Source: Prorocentrum cordatum (Eukaryota > Sar > Dinophyceae > Prorocentrales > Prorocentraceae). From it: a DNA stretch of 64,000 bases. The position numbers were made by a program, and so were the translations under genes. Position 1 is the first letter of the stretch. Every line of letters starts with the position of its first letter. This document shows positions 32,403-41,246 of the stretch, piece by piece. The notes below the pieces were generated by a model. That model saw only the letters and a program-made list of their open reading frames with translations, was not told where the DNA came from and made no database searches. The DNA lies in assembly GCA_963575745.1 (NCBI GenBank), contig CAUYUJ010015693.1, positions 341,432 through 405,431 of the forward strand, given 5' to 3'.

Positions 32403-33318
32403 GCGTTCCAGCTGGGTGAATCGCGTCGGCATCTACGCGGCCACTTGCCCGGCCCAGTTGTTCCCCGTCGGCTCCGTGAGCAGCTGCGCCCTACGGGCGA
32501 TCGGGGAGCTGGCGCCTGCGGCCTGGGCGGAGGCGACGTCGCGCGCGAAGCGTGGGCCCGGGTGCCGCGACTCGGAGGATCTACCAGCGAAGCGCGCCGA
32601 GGGCCGCCGGGGGGGCGAGGCGGGCGGCGGGGGGGATGTCACGATTGCGACCTTTCTTCTCCTCGCCAAGCTGCGCCATGCATCCCAAAGCAAGAGAATG
32701 CGGCAGCGCGCGGGCGAAACTATCGACTTCCGAGCACGGGGGCCGCCGCGCGCCCTGTTGCGGGCCGCGGCCGCGCTCTGTCTCACCGACAGCGCGGCGG
32801 CCTTGGGCGGCTGCGCAGCGTGCGTTGAAGGCGAGAAGAAGAAGTTTCGCGAGTTCTTCGCGAAGTACGTTCAGTCAGCCGAGCCGACCGCGGCGGGCAA
32901 GCGCGCCCCCCATTACCGCTGTCGGAAGCACGGGGGCAGGCGGAACGCCGAGGTGGGCGGAACCGCGGCCAGCAGCCAGGGGGCAGCAGCCAGCCAGTAC
33001 CAGAATAAGGGCCGCCGGACCGTCGCTCAGCTACGACCAGGCGGGGGCTCAGGCTCGCGAGATTCCCGCCTTGGACCTCAACCGCGAGTCGCTCCACGCG
33101 GCGCAGCTGGCGGGCCCAGGCCCCCCCTCGGGCGCGAAGCGGCCCGCCTCCTCGACCCCATTTGGGAAAAATGGGCCAGCCGGAGCCACGGGCGATGCAT
33201 CCTTACCACGCGAGTTGGGAAAAGAGTAGGAGCAGGAACCGAGGCCAAGGCAGCGATTGGATGGGCAGCAGCACGAAGCAAAGATTTTCTTCAAGCAAAA
33301 AATGGCCTTCTCGGGTAG
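32403..33318 (+). pseudogene. LINE C-terminal tail
   Basis: The frame from 32,359 runs 319 codons. VTIATFLLLAKLRHASQSKR and FREFFAKYVQSAEPTAAGKR resemble a conserved tail of the same dinoflagellate element family. The function is unknown. It overlaps the end of the preceding frame by about 40 bp, which suggests one indel. After 33,318 the DNA loses protein-like character. Confidence 0.45.
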
Positions 33319-33321
33319 TGG

Positions 33322-33904
33322 GCGCTTGGCCAGGTTTAGTGGCCCGAGGAATCATTCCCGATCCTTTCAGAGCCTGTAGTTTTGATGCGTGCGTTAATCC
33401 AAGTTCCCCCTTCATCCCACTCGCGGTGGCCCCCGAGCGGGCCCCGCGCATGTCGAAGGGCAGCAGCAAAGGCCGAGGACCCAGCCATGAGTCGGTCCCT
33501 TAGGTGGTTATCCCCAGTGCGCCTGCGTGGCGCCATGGGAGTGCGCCGCCGTTCGGGGGCGTCGCTGGTCCCGCCAGCGGGGCCCCCCCGTGGGTTGCGC
33601 TGGATTCAGGACCAGCAGCCCATCTGAACTCTCCGCGCGTTGTTCATTGCTCGCTGCTCCTGTTCTTGCTGCCTTGCCGCTAGATGACTTGAGCCAATCC
33701 TGACCTGAAGTCAAGGCGGTTCTTCGCGCCTCAAGGCTTGCCTGTGCATGGGTTCGCATCAGAGCAACCGTTGCCAGCTGGAACGCCACGCGCCGCGTCA
33801 AGGGGGAGAGTCGTCGACCGTGTTTGCTCGGATGCCGTGGCTGCCCGCATGCTTTTCCCCCCTACCTCACGTGTTTCAATTTCCTTCAATTCAGGAGGAG
33901 GAAA
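33322..33904. other. LINE 3' flank, no gene recognised
   Basis: Mostly unique GC-rich DNA with short open frames. It could include the 3' untranslated region of the LINE. No polyadenine tail or target-site duplication was found. Confidence 0.35.
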
Positions 33905-34035
33905 AACACACAGACACAATGAATCGTCGATTCCCCCGAAAATGCAGGAACATGTGGGCAGTGTAGGGGGAAGACAGAAACCCGGAACATATGGGAAAAT
34001 ACAGGGTGCTCTTCTTTATTTGTGTGTATGTATTG
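33905..34035 (+). repeat. 155-bp dispersed repeat, copy 2
   Basis: Starts CACACAGACACAATGAATCG, includes CCCCCGAAAATGCAGG, GGGGGAAGACAGAAACC, ATATGGGAAAATACAGG and TTATTTGTGTGTATGTAT. Unlike copies 1 and 3, it ends before the GTGTCCCAGGGCCCC word and runs directly into the boundary word GTAGTGGCCTCCGGCC. Confidence 0.8.
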
Positions 34036-34078
34036 TAGTGGCCTCCGGCCAGCGCCGCCGATCCGGGACGCTCCGGAT

Positions 34079-34162
34079 GCTGATGATGGTGGTGATGATG
34101 ATGGTGATGATGATGATGTTGATGGTGATGTGACGATGGTAATGATGGAGATGGTGATGATC
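34079..34162 (+). repeat. (GATGGT)n/(GAT)n microsatellite
   Basis: A GATGATGGTGATG-type tract of about 80 bp with interruptions. Confidence 0.85.
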
Positions 34163-34462
34163 CCGCACCCTCCTCCCCACCTCTCCTCCTCTCTCCTGTC
34201 CCCTCTCCCTCTCTCCTGTCCCCCCCCTTCTCTGCTTTCCTCCCCCCTCCCCCCCCTCACTCTCCTGTTTCCCCCCCCCCTCTCTCCTGTACAATTATTC
34301 AATATGAATACTACTCTCTTCCTTCCCCTGATGACGGGTTGGGAGTGTTGGCCCCCCCCCGCGTATTGGTTTTTTACAGAGGATTCCCCGGAGTTGGGTT
34401 TTCGCTTGCATTTGTTTTCAAAATGCTGCTCTCGCTGAGGCGCCGGCCTCATTTTCGGGCCC

Positions 34463-34620
34463 CGCTCGTTCCGAATCGTGCTCCCGCTGCAGCGCTGGCC
34501 TCATTTCCGTGCTTCCGCTCGTTCCGCATCGTGGTCCCGTTGCAGCGCTGGCGTCATTTCCGCGCTTCCGCTCGTTCCGAATCGTGCTCCCGCTGCAGCG
34601 CTGGCGTAATTTCCCGTGCC
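34463..34620 (+). repeat. 53-bp tandem triplication
   Basis: Three units start CGCTCGTTCCG at 34,463, 34,516 and 34,569, exactly 53 bp apart, and each contains CGCTGCAGCGCTGGC or a one-base variant. Confidence 0.85.
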
Positions 34621-34915
34621 ATGCCACTGCATGCAATGCAATTCTAGGTTGCGTTCCGCTGCGCGATGCCATGCCTTCAGCTGAAGCTGTGAAATGCAGT
34701 GCTTCAGTGCCACGTCGTGGTATGCCATGCTACGCTTTCATCTTCAACGCCATGCTATGCAAAGTTATGTTCTGGGCCGCTGTGCGATGTGATCCTTTGC
34801 GTTGCAAAGCTTCGTGATTAAATGTTTCACTACGCCACGCCACGCCATGCTGTGACATACTACGCTTTGCGGTGCTCTTCTACGCCATGCCATGCCGTGC
34901 TCTACAATGCATCGC
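34615..34915. repeat. ATGCCATGC degenerate repeat
   Basis: About 300 bp dense in ATGC, CCATGC, ACGCC and CATGCTACGC words without a fixed period. It has an unusually high density of short palindromes such as GCATGC and TGCATGCA. Confidence 0.55.
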
Positions 34916-35166
34916 GTACCCTTTTCGGGATCATTGCTCTGCTCGACATCCGACTGTGCGAGTAGAGAGGGGATCTACGCCATGGTAAGGGATGAGAGGG
35001 AGGGGTAGGATGTCAGATATGACGCGAGCGCACCTAGCTTGCCCCCCCCCTCTCCCCCCCCTATCTCGTGTCCCCCCCCTCTCTCCCCCCCCCCCTTTCT
35101 CCTGTCCCCCCCACTCCCCCCCTTTCTCTTGTCCCCCCACCCCCTCTCTCCTGTCCCCCCCCCTCC

Positions 35167-35843
35167 TCTACAATTACTCAATATGAAAATACTTTCCCTC
35201 TTCCCCTGATGGCGTCCGGGTGATGGCCGCGCACCCTCCGCGTATTGTTTTTTAACACACAGGATGCCCGGGAAATCCCGGGAAACGACTCTCGCTGAGG
35301 CGCCGGCGTCATTTTTTCCCAAAATGCTGCTCTCGTTGAGGCGCCGGCCTCATTTCTGCTCCCGAATCGTTCCGAATCGTGCTCCCGCTGCAGCGTGGGC
35401 CTCATTTTCGGATCGGTGTTTGGCCTCCGTCGTTCAGGATGGCGTTCTCGCCCCAGCGCGGGCCTCTTTCTCGCGCGCCCATCCGCCCGCCACCACCGCG
35501 CCGCACCGCCACCACCACCACCACCACCACCACCACCCACCCACCCACCCACCCACCACCACACCCACCCACCAGCACCCACCCACCCACCAGCACCACC
35601 ACCCACCACCACCACCATCACCACCACCACCACCACCACTACCACCACCACCACCACCACCACACCACGACAACCACGCACACACGCACGCACGCACGCA
35701 CGTGCACCACCACCCACTACGCACGCGCGCGCGGAGCCACAGGTCCGCTACGACACGCGTCCGCGGATAGAGAAAATCAGCGCCATGGTAAGGGATGGGA
35801 GGGAGGGGTAGGACGTCAGATATGACGCGAGCGCACCTAGCTT
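35167..35843 (+). repeat. Duplication unit 2 and left arm of large inverted repeat
   Basis: From CAATTACTCAATATG to ACCTAGCTTG it is almost the exact reverse complement of 39,623-40,488. Both contain CCCGGGAAATCCCGGG, GTTCAGGATGGCGTTCTCGC and a CAC/GGT trinucleotide tract. They share the far end CGCGTCCGCGGATA and GCGCCATGGTAAGGGATGGG. The arms lie about 3.8 kb apart. Confidence 0.9.
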
Positions 35844-35844
35844 G

Positions 35845-36130
35845 CCTTTCCCCCCCTCCCCCCTTCTCCTCCTGTCCCCCCCCCCCCCCCATCTCTCCTT
35901 TCCCTCCCCCCTCCCCCTTTCTCTCCTGTCCCCCCCCCCCTCCTGTCGCCTGTCCCCCCCCCCCCTCTCCTTTTCCCCTCCCCCCCGCCCCCTCTTTCCT
36001 GCTGTCCCCTCCCCCCCCCCTCTCTCCTGTCCCCCCCCCCTCTCCCCGCCCCTCCTCTCCTTTCCCCCCCCCTCTCTCCTCCCTCCCCCCTCTCTCCTGC
36101 CCCCCCCCCCTCTCTCCTTTCCCCCCCCTC
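35845..36130 (+). repeat. CTCTCTCCTGTCCCCCCC minisatellite
   Basis: Pyrimidine-only units of about 17-25 bp with the core CTCTCTCCTGTCCCCC. The same type fills 34,165-34,290 and 35,045-35,165 between the duplication units. Confidence 0.85.
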
Positions 36131-36300
36131 GCGTGTCAATTCTTTCGTCGTTGGCGTCTCCCCCCCTCCCCCCTTGCAGAGCGAAGCTTGAGCGAGCCCC
36201 CCCCTCTCTCCTTTCCCCCCCCCCCCCTCGCGTGTCAATTTTTCGTCGTTTTGCGTCCCCCCCCCGACCCCCCCTCCAGAGCGAAGCTTGAGCGAGCTCA
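36128..36300 (+). repeat. 100-bp tandem duplication
   Basis: GCGTGTCAATTCTTTCGTCG at 36,131 recurs at 36,231 with one base missing. Both are followed by a C-run and by AGAGCGAAGCTTGAGCGAGC. Confidence 0.85.
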
Positions 36301-36320
36301 AGACCACGCTCTCAGAAACT

Positions 36321-36370
36321 CACACGCCGGATCGGCGGATTTGTGTGTCCCAGGGCCCCTTTCATCTATG
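36321..36370 (+). repeat. Fragment combining two dispersed repeat ends
   Basis: CACACGCCGGATCGGCGGAT at 36,321-36,340 also occurs at 14,670-14,689. It is joined directly to TTGTGTGTCCCAGGGCCCCT, the 3' end of the 155-bp repeat. Confidence 0.7.
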
Positions 36371-36545
36371 TGTGTGGTCCTCGCCCGCTGCTCTCCTCGT
36401 CTTCTCCGGCCATGCCGTCCACAGCGGGCTCCCGCTTTCCTCTTTGCCTCCGGCCATGTCGTCCGCCTCGGGGGCTCGTGCGGCTGCGCGAGCGCAGCGC
36501 CCAAATTGCGAGCGCGAACGCGCCCGCGCACTCACACTGCTAATG

Positions 36546-36735
36546 TTAAGTCGGGCCTGTCCCCCTACAGGGGGATTTTCGACGAAAAATAAAAAGGTAC
36601 CCCCCAAATAATCAAAACATAATCAAGAAATCGTATGGGGACTATTTCTTGAGTATTTTTGACCTTTTTGGGGCATGTTTGGGTTTTTCTACCGTCGAAA
36701 ATCCCCCTGTAGGGAGGGGGACACGCCCGACTTAA
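36546..36735. mobile_element. MITE-A, copy 1
   Basis: A 190-bp non-coding element. The left terminal inverted repeat (36,546-36,583) starts TTAAGTCGGGCCTGTCCCC and the right one (36,694-36,735) is its reverse complement with two or three differences and a 4-bp insertion. The interior is AT-rich. The 8-bp word TGCTAATG lies immediately outside both ends (36,538-36,545 and 36,736-36,743), a perfect target-site duplication. An 8-bp duplication fits hAT-type or related transposases, which must act in trans. Confidence 0.9.
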
Positions 36736-36780
36736 TGCTAATGTTCCATTTCCATTCTCGGGGGTGGACAGACCTCCTAC

Positions 36781-37027
36781 CTTAGTGAGCCTGGAAACGG
36801 CAGGGCCCTTTTTTCACCGTTTCCGAAAGAGTGTCCCTTGAAAATGGAGGCGGCAAATCAACGGCGAGCGGAGACGGCAACAAAAACGGCTCCAGGATTG
36901 GAACCGGAGCGGGAACCCGTCAAAGAACGGCGACGGAACCGGTAAAAGAACGGCGTCGGAACCGGCAAAAAAACTGCATAACGGAACCGGTAAAAAAACG
37001 GCCCTGTCGTTTCCAGGGCCCATTAAG
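36781..37027 (-). mobile_element. MITE-B, copy 2
   Basis: A 247-bp element whose left end reads CTTAGTGAGCCTGGAAACGG. The reverse complement of the right end reads CTTAATGGGCCCTGGAAACG. The interior repeats GAACCGG and AAACGGC words. It is the reverse complement of 20,713-20,962. CCTCCTAC flanks both ends exactly (36,773-36,780 and 37,028-37,035), a perfect 8-bp target-site duplication. It lies only 45 bp from MITE-A copy 1. Confidence 0.9.
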
Positions 37028-37035
37028 CCTCCTAC

Positions 37036-38284
37036 CCTGACACGTCGATTAGGGAATTGGCCGTTTTCGGTTCGCGAGAGGGCGTCGCGGCCGTCGTTCT
37101 TGCGGGTCCAGGTCCGTCGGTTTCGGCCCTGGGCCGTTTTCATTAAGGGGAGGTCTACGAAAGGGAGGCTTGTCCAGCTCCGACATGTCCATGACATTAC
37201 TCGGCGCGCATCAGCCCCTCCACAGGGTGGTTCTGCACATGTCGAGTTCCTCAGAGCAGCTCAAGCTGCCATCCGCATGTCGGTGAGTCTGGTACCGGCT
37301 GCGCTTCGTGGTGCTTGTGCTCTTTCTCCTGCTCCTCCTCCCCACTCCGCCGCTTAGTGTTGAGACTGTTGGTGCTACTGTTTCTCGTTCGCCTCGTCCT
37401 CGACCCGCATCGGTGAGAACTCTTTGGGAAGTTCGAGGTGGGTGCGCTACCAAATCGTGGACAGGATGAAGCTTGCGTTGCTTTGCATGCGAACCAGCTT
37501 GCCCATCGCAACCCCCACCGTGAGTATGTCGAGCGCTCAGAAAACGGGGCTCACTTGGAAGCCGGGGGGCTGTTGCCAAGGAGACGATCCTACAATGCAC
37601 GATGCCAACGAGTACGCCGTCCCTGGAGGCCCACGGGGGTACCGTGGGAAGGGAGTTGAGTGGCGTCATGCTGTCAGTCTATAGTCGTCACCTCCTCTTC
37701 TTCCTCCTCGTCGCCCCGCACTCGTTTCCCCCTGGCTACGAGAGCAAGCGAAGGCAGCACGGACCGACTCCACAAGCGGCTTCCCCACTCCTGCCTCTTG
37801 CATTCCTCGGTTCTCATCTGGAGGCGCTGGGCTTGCTGTCGGCACGGGTTTCTCGAGAATGTGCCGATGGCATGCCGACCTCGCCTTGAGGGAGGAGGGG
37901 GAGAAGAAGGTGCACGATAAGGACGAGCAGGATGATGATAAGTGCAACCCAGAACTCATTAGCGATGGTGGAATAAACCTTCCCTCCAAGCTCCCTCTTC
38001 ATAGGCCCCTACACGGATTCATTGTCACTGAGAGAAGTGCCCCGTTAGGAGACAATCGTGTGAAGACCCTGAAGCGTGCCAAACACATTTCTCGGGACTT
38101 CAACGCCATGAATCAACCTGACTGTCGCATCTGGACGATCCTGAGTCATGCCAGGACACCATTCCTGGGACTTCGGCACCGCGACTCAACGTAACTGTTG
38201 CGCCCTGCCAATCCTAAACCGTTCGCAAACATCGCTTCTTGTAATTACGCTAACCATGGGAACCCGTGAGCCTCTTGTCATTTC
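37036..38284 (+). other. Low-repeat stretch with unassigned frames
   Basis: Balanced base composition. The frame 37,438-37,659 includes VALHANQLAHRNPHREYVER. The frame 37,859-38,194 (111 codons) contains KKVHDKDEQDDDKCNPELIS and KTLKRAKHISRDFNAMNQPD. These look more like protein than most frames in the window, but no family is recognised and no continuous gene emerges. Unrecognised introns or an old pseudogene are both possible. Confidence 0.3.
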
Positions 38285-38525
38285 TACAAACGGATGTGCG
38301 AGGCGCTTCGGCCAGAGCCACATTTTGAAACGGAGCCACCCTCAATCGCTGAAGCCCTTCCAAATGTTTACAACGCATGTGCGCGGCGCTAAGGAGAGAG
38401 CTACATGTTTAAAACGGCCCGCCCTCCATCGGTGAAGCCTGCGCAATTGTTTCAACGAATGTGTGCGGCGCGAGGCGAGAGCCGCATTCTGTAAGCGGCC
38501 CGTCCTCCATCTGCGAAGCTGTTGC
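38285..38525 (+). repeat. 81-bp tandem triplication
   Basis: Three units carry ATGTGCG-GGCGC at about 38,294, 38,378 and 38,458, each followed by GAGAGCYRCAT and a CGGCCCGYCCTCCATC-like word. It ends where the next TCTTGGG element begins. Confidence 0.8.
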
Positions 38526-39290
38526 CTCTTGGAGTGCTCCAGGGCCGTCTTGGAAACTGTCTTGGGCGTCTTGGAGGCCTCTTGGGCTGTCGTTGGGCCC
38601 TCTCTGGGCCGTCTTGGAGGCTTCTTGGGCTGTTCTGTGGCCATCTTGGAGGCCTCTTGGGTGATCTTTGGGAGCTCTTGGGCCGTCTCGGGCCGTCGGA
38701 AGGCCGCTCTCTTGGAGGCCTCTTGGGCCGTCTTGGACCATCTTAGGGCCAGATTCGGCCGTCTTGGTGAACCCCTGGCCCGTCTGACGCCGTCGGAAGC
38801 CGTCTTGGGGGCCTCTGGGACGATTTAGGGCCTTCTTGAGGTGCTCCAGGGCAGTCTTGGAGGCTTCCTTGGGCGTCTTAGAGCCCTCTTGGGCCATCTT
38901 GGGGCCCTCTTGAGGCCGTCTTGGGGGCCTCTTGGGCAGTCCTGAGGCCTTTTTGGAGGTCTCGTGGGCGCTCTGGGGGCGATCTTGGGGGCCCCTTGAG
39001 TTGTTTCGGGCCGTCGGAAGGCCGACAAAGAGTAAATGAGAACATCGCACAACAACCTAAGGAACATCAGTTACTGTAGCATCTTCGGGCCCTCCTGGAG
39101 AACCTCTCGGAGGCCTCTTGGGCCGTCTTGGAGGCCTTTTGAACACCTCTCGGCCCGTCTTGGAGGCTTCTTGGGCGTATCTGGAAGTATCTTGGACCCT
39201 CTCAGGCCGTCTTGGAGGCCATCTTGACCATCTTGGAGGCATCTTGGAAGCCAGCTTGGGCCATCTTGGAGCCGTCTGGAGACGACCAAC
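38526..39290 (+). repeat. TCTTGGG-family dispersed element
   Basis: Long arrays of GGCCTCTTGGGCCGTCTTGG-type units with two spacers. One near 39,010 reads GTCGGAAGGCCGACAAAGAG, as expected for spacer 2. Confidence 0.8.
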
Positions 39291-39445
39291 CATTTGCAGC
39301 CACCTTTTGCGCACTTTTCCGGGTGGCCAGCGGGACGGGTCGACGCCCCAGGGGGAGTTCTAAAAGAACCAAAACTGAAAAGGTCTAGCACGCTTGGCAC
39401 TCCTGTGGCAAGCCAACGAGGGTCGGCGGATCTTGGGGGCCTCTT
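39291..39445 (+). repeat. Shared flank module of TCTTGGG elements
   Basis: Contains GGCCAGCGGGACGGGTCGAC, CCCCAGGGGGAG, AAAAGGTCTAGCACGC and GGTCGGCGGAT. The same order occurs at 47,588-47,762. It links two TCTTGGG blocks in both places, so it is part of a larger repeat unit. Confidence 0.75.
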
Positions 39446-39622
39446 CGAGGCCTCTTTGGGGCCCCCTTGGGCCTGCTGGGGGCCTCTTGGGGGCCATGTG
39501 TTCCCCCAACCGTTGTGGAAGCCCGTCGGGGAACATTTGGGGGAGGATGGCGGGGACGATCAGGAGGATGAGGGGGAGGAGGTGGAGGAGGAGGAGGAGG
39601 AAGGGGAGGAGGTGGAGGACAA
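39446..39622 (+). repeat. TCTTGGG remnant and GAG tract
   Basis: A short run of GGCCTCTTGGGGGCC units ends near 39,500. GGAGGAGG purine repeats follow at 39,560-39,620, ending exactly at the right arm of the inverted repeat. Confidence 0.7.
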
Positions 39623-39866
39623 GCTAGGTGCGCTCGCGTCATATCTGACGTCCTACCCCTCCCTCCCATCCCTTACCATGGCGCTGATTTTCTGTATCCG
39701 CGGACGCGTGTCGTAGCGGACCTGTGGCTCCGCGCGCGCGTGCGTAGTGGGTGGTGGTGCACGTGCGTGCGTGCGTGCGTGTGTGCGTGGTTGTCGTGGT
39801 GGTGGTGGTGGTGGTGGTGGTGGTGGTGGTGGTGGTGGTGGTGGTGGTGGTGGTGGGTGGTGGTGG

Positions 39867-39897
<31 letters not shown>

Positions 39898-40488
39898 GGT
39901 GGTGGTGGTGGTGCTGGTGGTGGTGGTGTTGGTACTGGTGCTGGTGCTGGTGGTGGTGGTGGTGGTGGTGGTGGTGGTGGTGGCGGTGCGGCGCGGTGGT
40001 GGCGGGCGGATGGGCGCGCGAGAAAAAGGCCCGCGCTGGGGCGAGAACGCCATCCTGAACGACGGAGGCCAAACACCGATCCGAAAATGAGGCCCACGCT
40101 GCAGCGGGAGCACGATTCGGAACGATTCGGGAGCAGAAATGAGGCCGGCGCCTCAACGAGAGCAGCATTTTGGGAAAAAATGACGCCGGCGCCTCAGCGA
40201 GAGTCGTTTCCCGGGATTTCCCGGGCATCCTGTGTGTTAAAAAACAGTACGCGGAGGGTGCGCGGCCATCACCCGGACGCCATCAGGGGAAGGATTCGGG
40301 AGCAGAAATGAGGCTGGCGCCTCAACGAGAGCAGCATTTTGGGAAAAAATGACGCCGGCGCCTCAGCGAGAGTCGTTTCCCGGGATTTCCCGGGCATCCT
40401 GTGTGTAAAGAACAGTACGCGGAGGGTGCGCGGCCAACACCCGGACGCCATCAGGGGAAGAGGGAGAGTATATTCATATTGAGTAATT
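39623..40488 (-). repeat. Right arm of large inverted repeat
   Basis: Reverse complement of 35,167-35,843 with high identity. It includes a GGT tract (39,795-39,985) that mirrors the CAC tract of the left arm. It is longer because its distal part is duplicated in tandem (40,110-40,290 and 40,291-40,488). Each half contains GACGCCGGCGCCTCAGCGAG and CCCGGGATTTCCCGGGCATC. Confidence 0.9.
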
Positions 40489-40489
40489 G

Positions 40490-40545
40490 CGGAGGAGGAG
40501 GAGGAGGAGGAGGAGGAGGAGGAGGAGGAGGAGGAGGAGGAGGAG
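40490..40545 (+). repeat. (GAG)n microsatellite
   Basis: A pure GAG tract starts one base after the right arm ends in GAGTAATTGCG, the complement of the CAATTACTC word that opens the left arm. Confidence 0.93.
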
Positions 40546-40702
40546 GATTTGACGTCTACTACTGCCAAGACGTACAAGCCGGGAGGACGGCGCCTCCTCC
40601 CATGGGGTGACCGGTAACAAGAGAGGAGCTGGTCTGACGCCCCACGCCCCCCCCGAGTTAGGAGGAGCCGAGAGCTGGCGCGGAGAGAGCCGCGGCAGCC
40701 GC

Positions 40703-40877
40703 AAATCGGGGGAGAAAAAGATACGGATACGTGTTGTCCCCCTTCGTTTTCGGCCTTTCCTGGTCCTCCTGGGGAATCCTCGTTGTCACCGCTGGATTCG
40801 CCTCGAAATTCTGGTCAGAACGCACCCCAAGAGAGGTCCGGGGAAAACACGTATCCGTATCTTTCCGCCCCCCAAAC
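40703..40877. mobile_element. Foldback element, possible MITE
   Basis: The left arm has AAAAAGATACGGATACGTGTT (40,716-40,734 core) and the right arm its complement, ACACGTATCCGTATCTTTC (40,847-40,865 core). C or G runs lie outside each arm. The arms are about 20-30 bp with a loop of about 110 bp. No target-site duplication is evident and no second copy was seen in the window. Confidence 0.5.
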
Positions 40878-41020
40878 AAAGGCAAGCCCCGCGGGCATGC
40901 GCACGGCACACGCCAGGGCCCTCCGAGGGGAAGGCGGCCTGGAGAGCCGACTGGCCCCAGAGGGGCGCAGAGGAGACAGTGGGCCTGGAGGCCGGCGCCG
41001 GCTCCCCCCCATTGAGGGGG

Positions 41021-41246
41021 TCGGCAGCCACCGGGGCCGGGCTGCTCGATCGAGCAGCACCAGAAGAACCACAGGGCTCCTCCTCCTCCTCCTCCTCCTC
41101 CTCCTCCTTCTCCTTCTCCCCTCCTCCTCCTCCTCCTCCTCCTGCTCCTCCTCCTTCTCCTCCTCCTCCTCCTCCTCCTCCTCCTCCTCCTCCTCCTCGG
41201 CAGCCACCAGGGCCAGGCTGCTCGATCGAGCAGCACCAGAACCACA
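41021..41246. repeat. CTC tract flanked by 46-bp direct repeats
   Basis: TCGGCAGCCACC-GGGCC-GGCTG and the palindrome CTGCTCGATCGAGCAG, then CACCAGAA, occur at 41,021-41,065 and again at 41,198-41,243. Between them is a CTC tract of about 125 bp. The arrangement suggests the tract expanded inside a duplicated target. Confidence 0.85.

Larger units (their letters stand above)
28940..33321 (+). mobile_element. Decayed LINE-type retrotransposon
   Basis: In order: an AP-endonuclease-like segment (28,985-29,560), a helical linker (29,890-30,410), an RT (30,800-31,590), a conserved post-RT region (31,677-32,402) and a basic C-terminal tail (32,403-33,318). This order matches a LINE group common in dinoflagellates. 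Stops, frameshifts and a TA insertion inside the RT show it is dead. The 3' end and poly-A-like tail are not clear. Confidence 0.6.
34294..35050 (+). repeat. Direct duplication, unit 1
   Basis: It begins CAATTATTCAATATGAATAC, continues CTTCCCCTGATG and CGCGTATTG, then AAAATGCTGCTCTCGCTGAG and GCGCCGGCCTCATTT. It ends ACCTAGCTTGCC near 35,042. Unit 2 at 35,167-35,843 has the same words in the same order. Internal differences include a 53-bp triplication (34,463-34,620) and an ATGCCATGC-rich stretch (34,615-34,915). Confidence 0.75.

Noticed and set aside
23460-33321. Bacterial or plasmid-like insert, suggested by high GC and Ala/Arg-rich frames
   Set aside because: The recognisable motifs are of eukaryotic retroelements, frames shift often, and a spliced-leader relic precedes them.
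36542-36739. MITE-A as a piggyBac-type element with TTAA target duplication
   Set aside because: TTAA does lie at both ends, but an 8-bp direct repeat lies just outside it in copy 1 and, with one mismatch, in copy 2. That fits TTAA being part of the inverted ends better.
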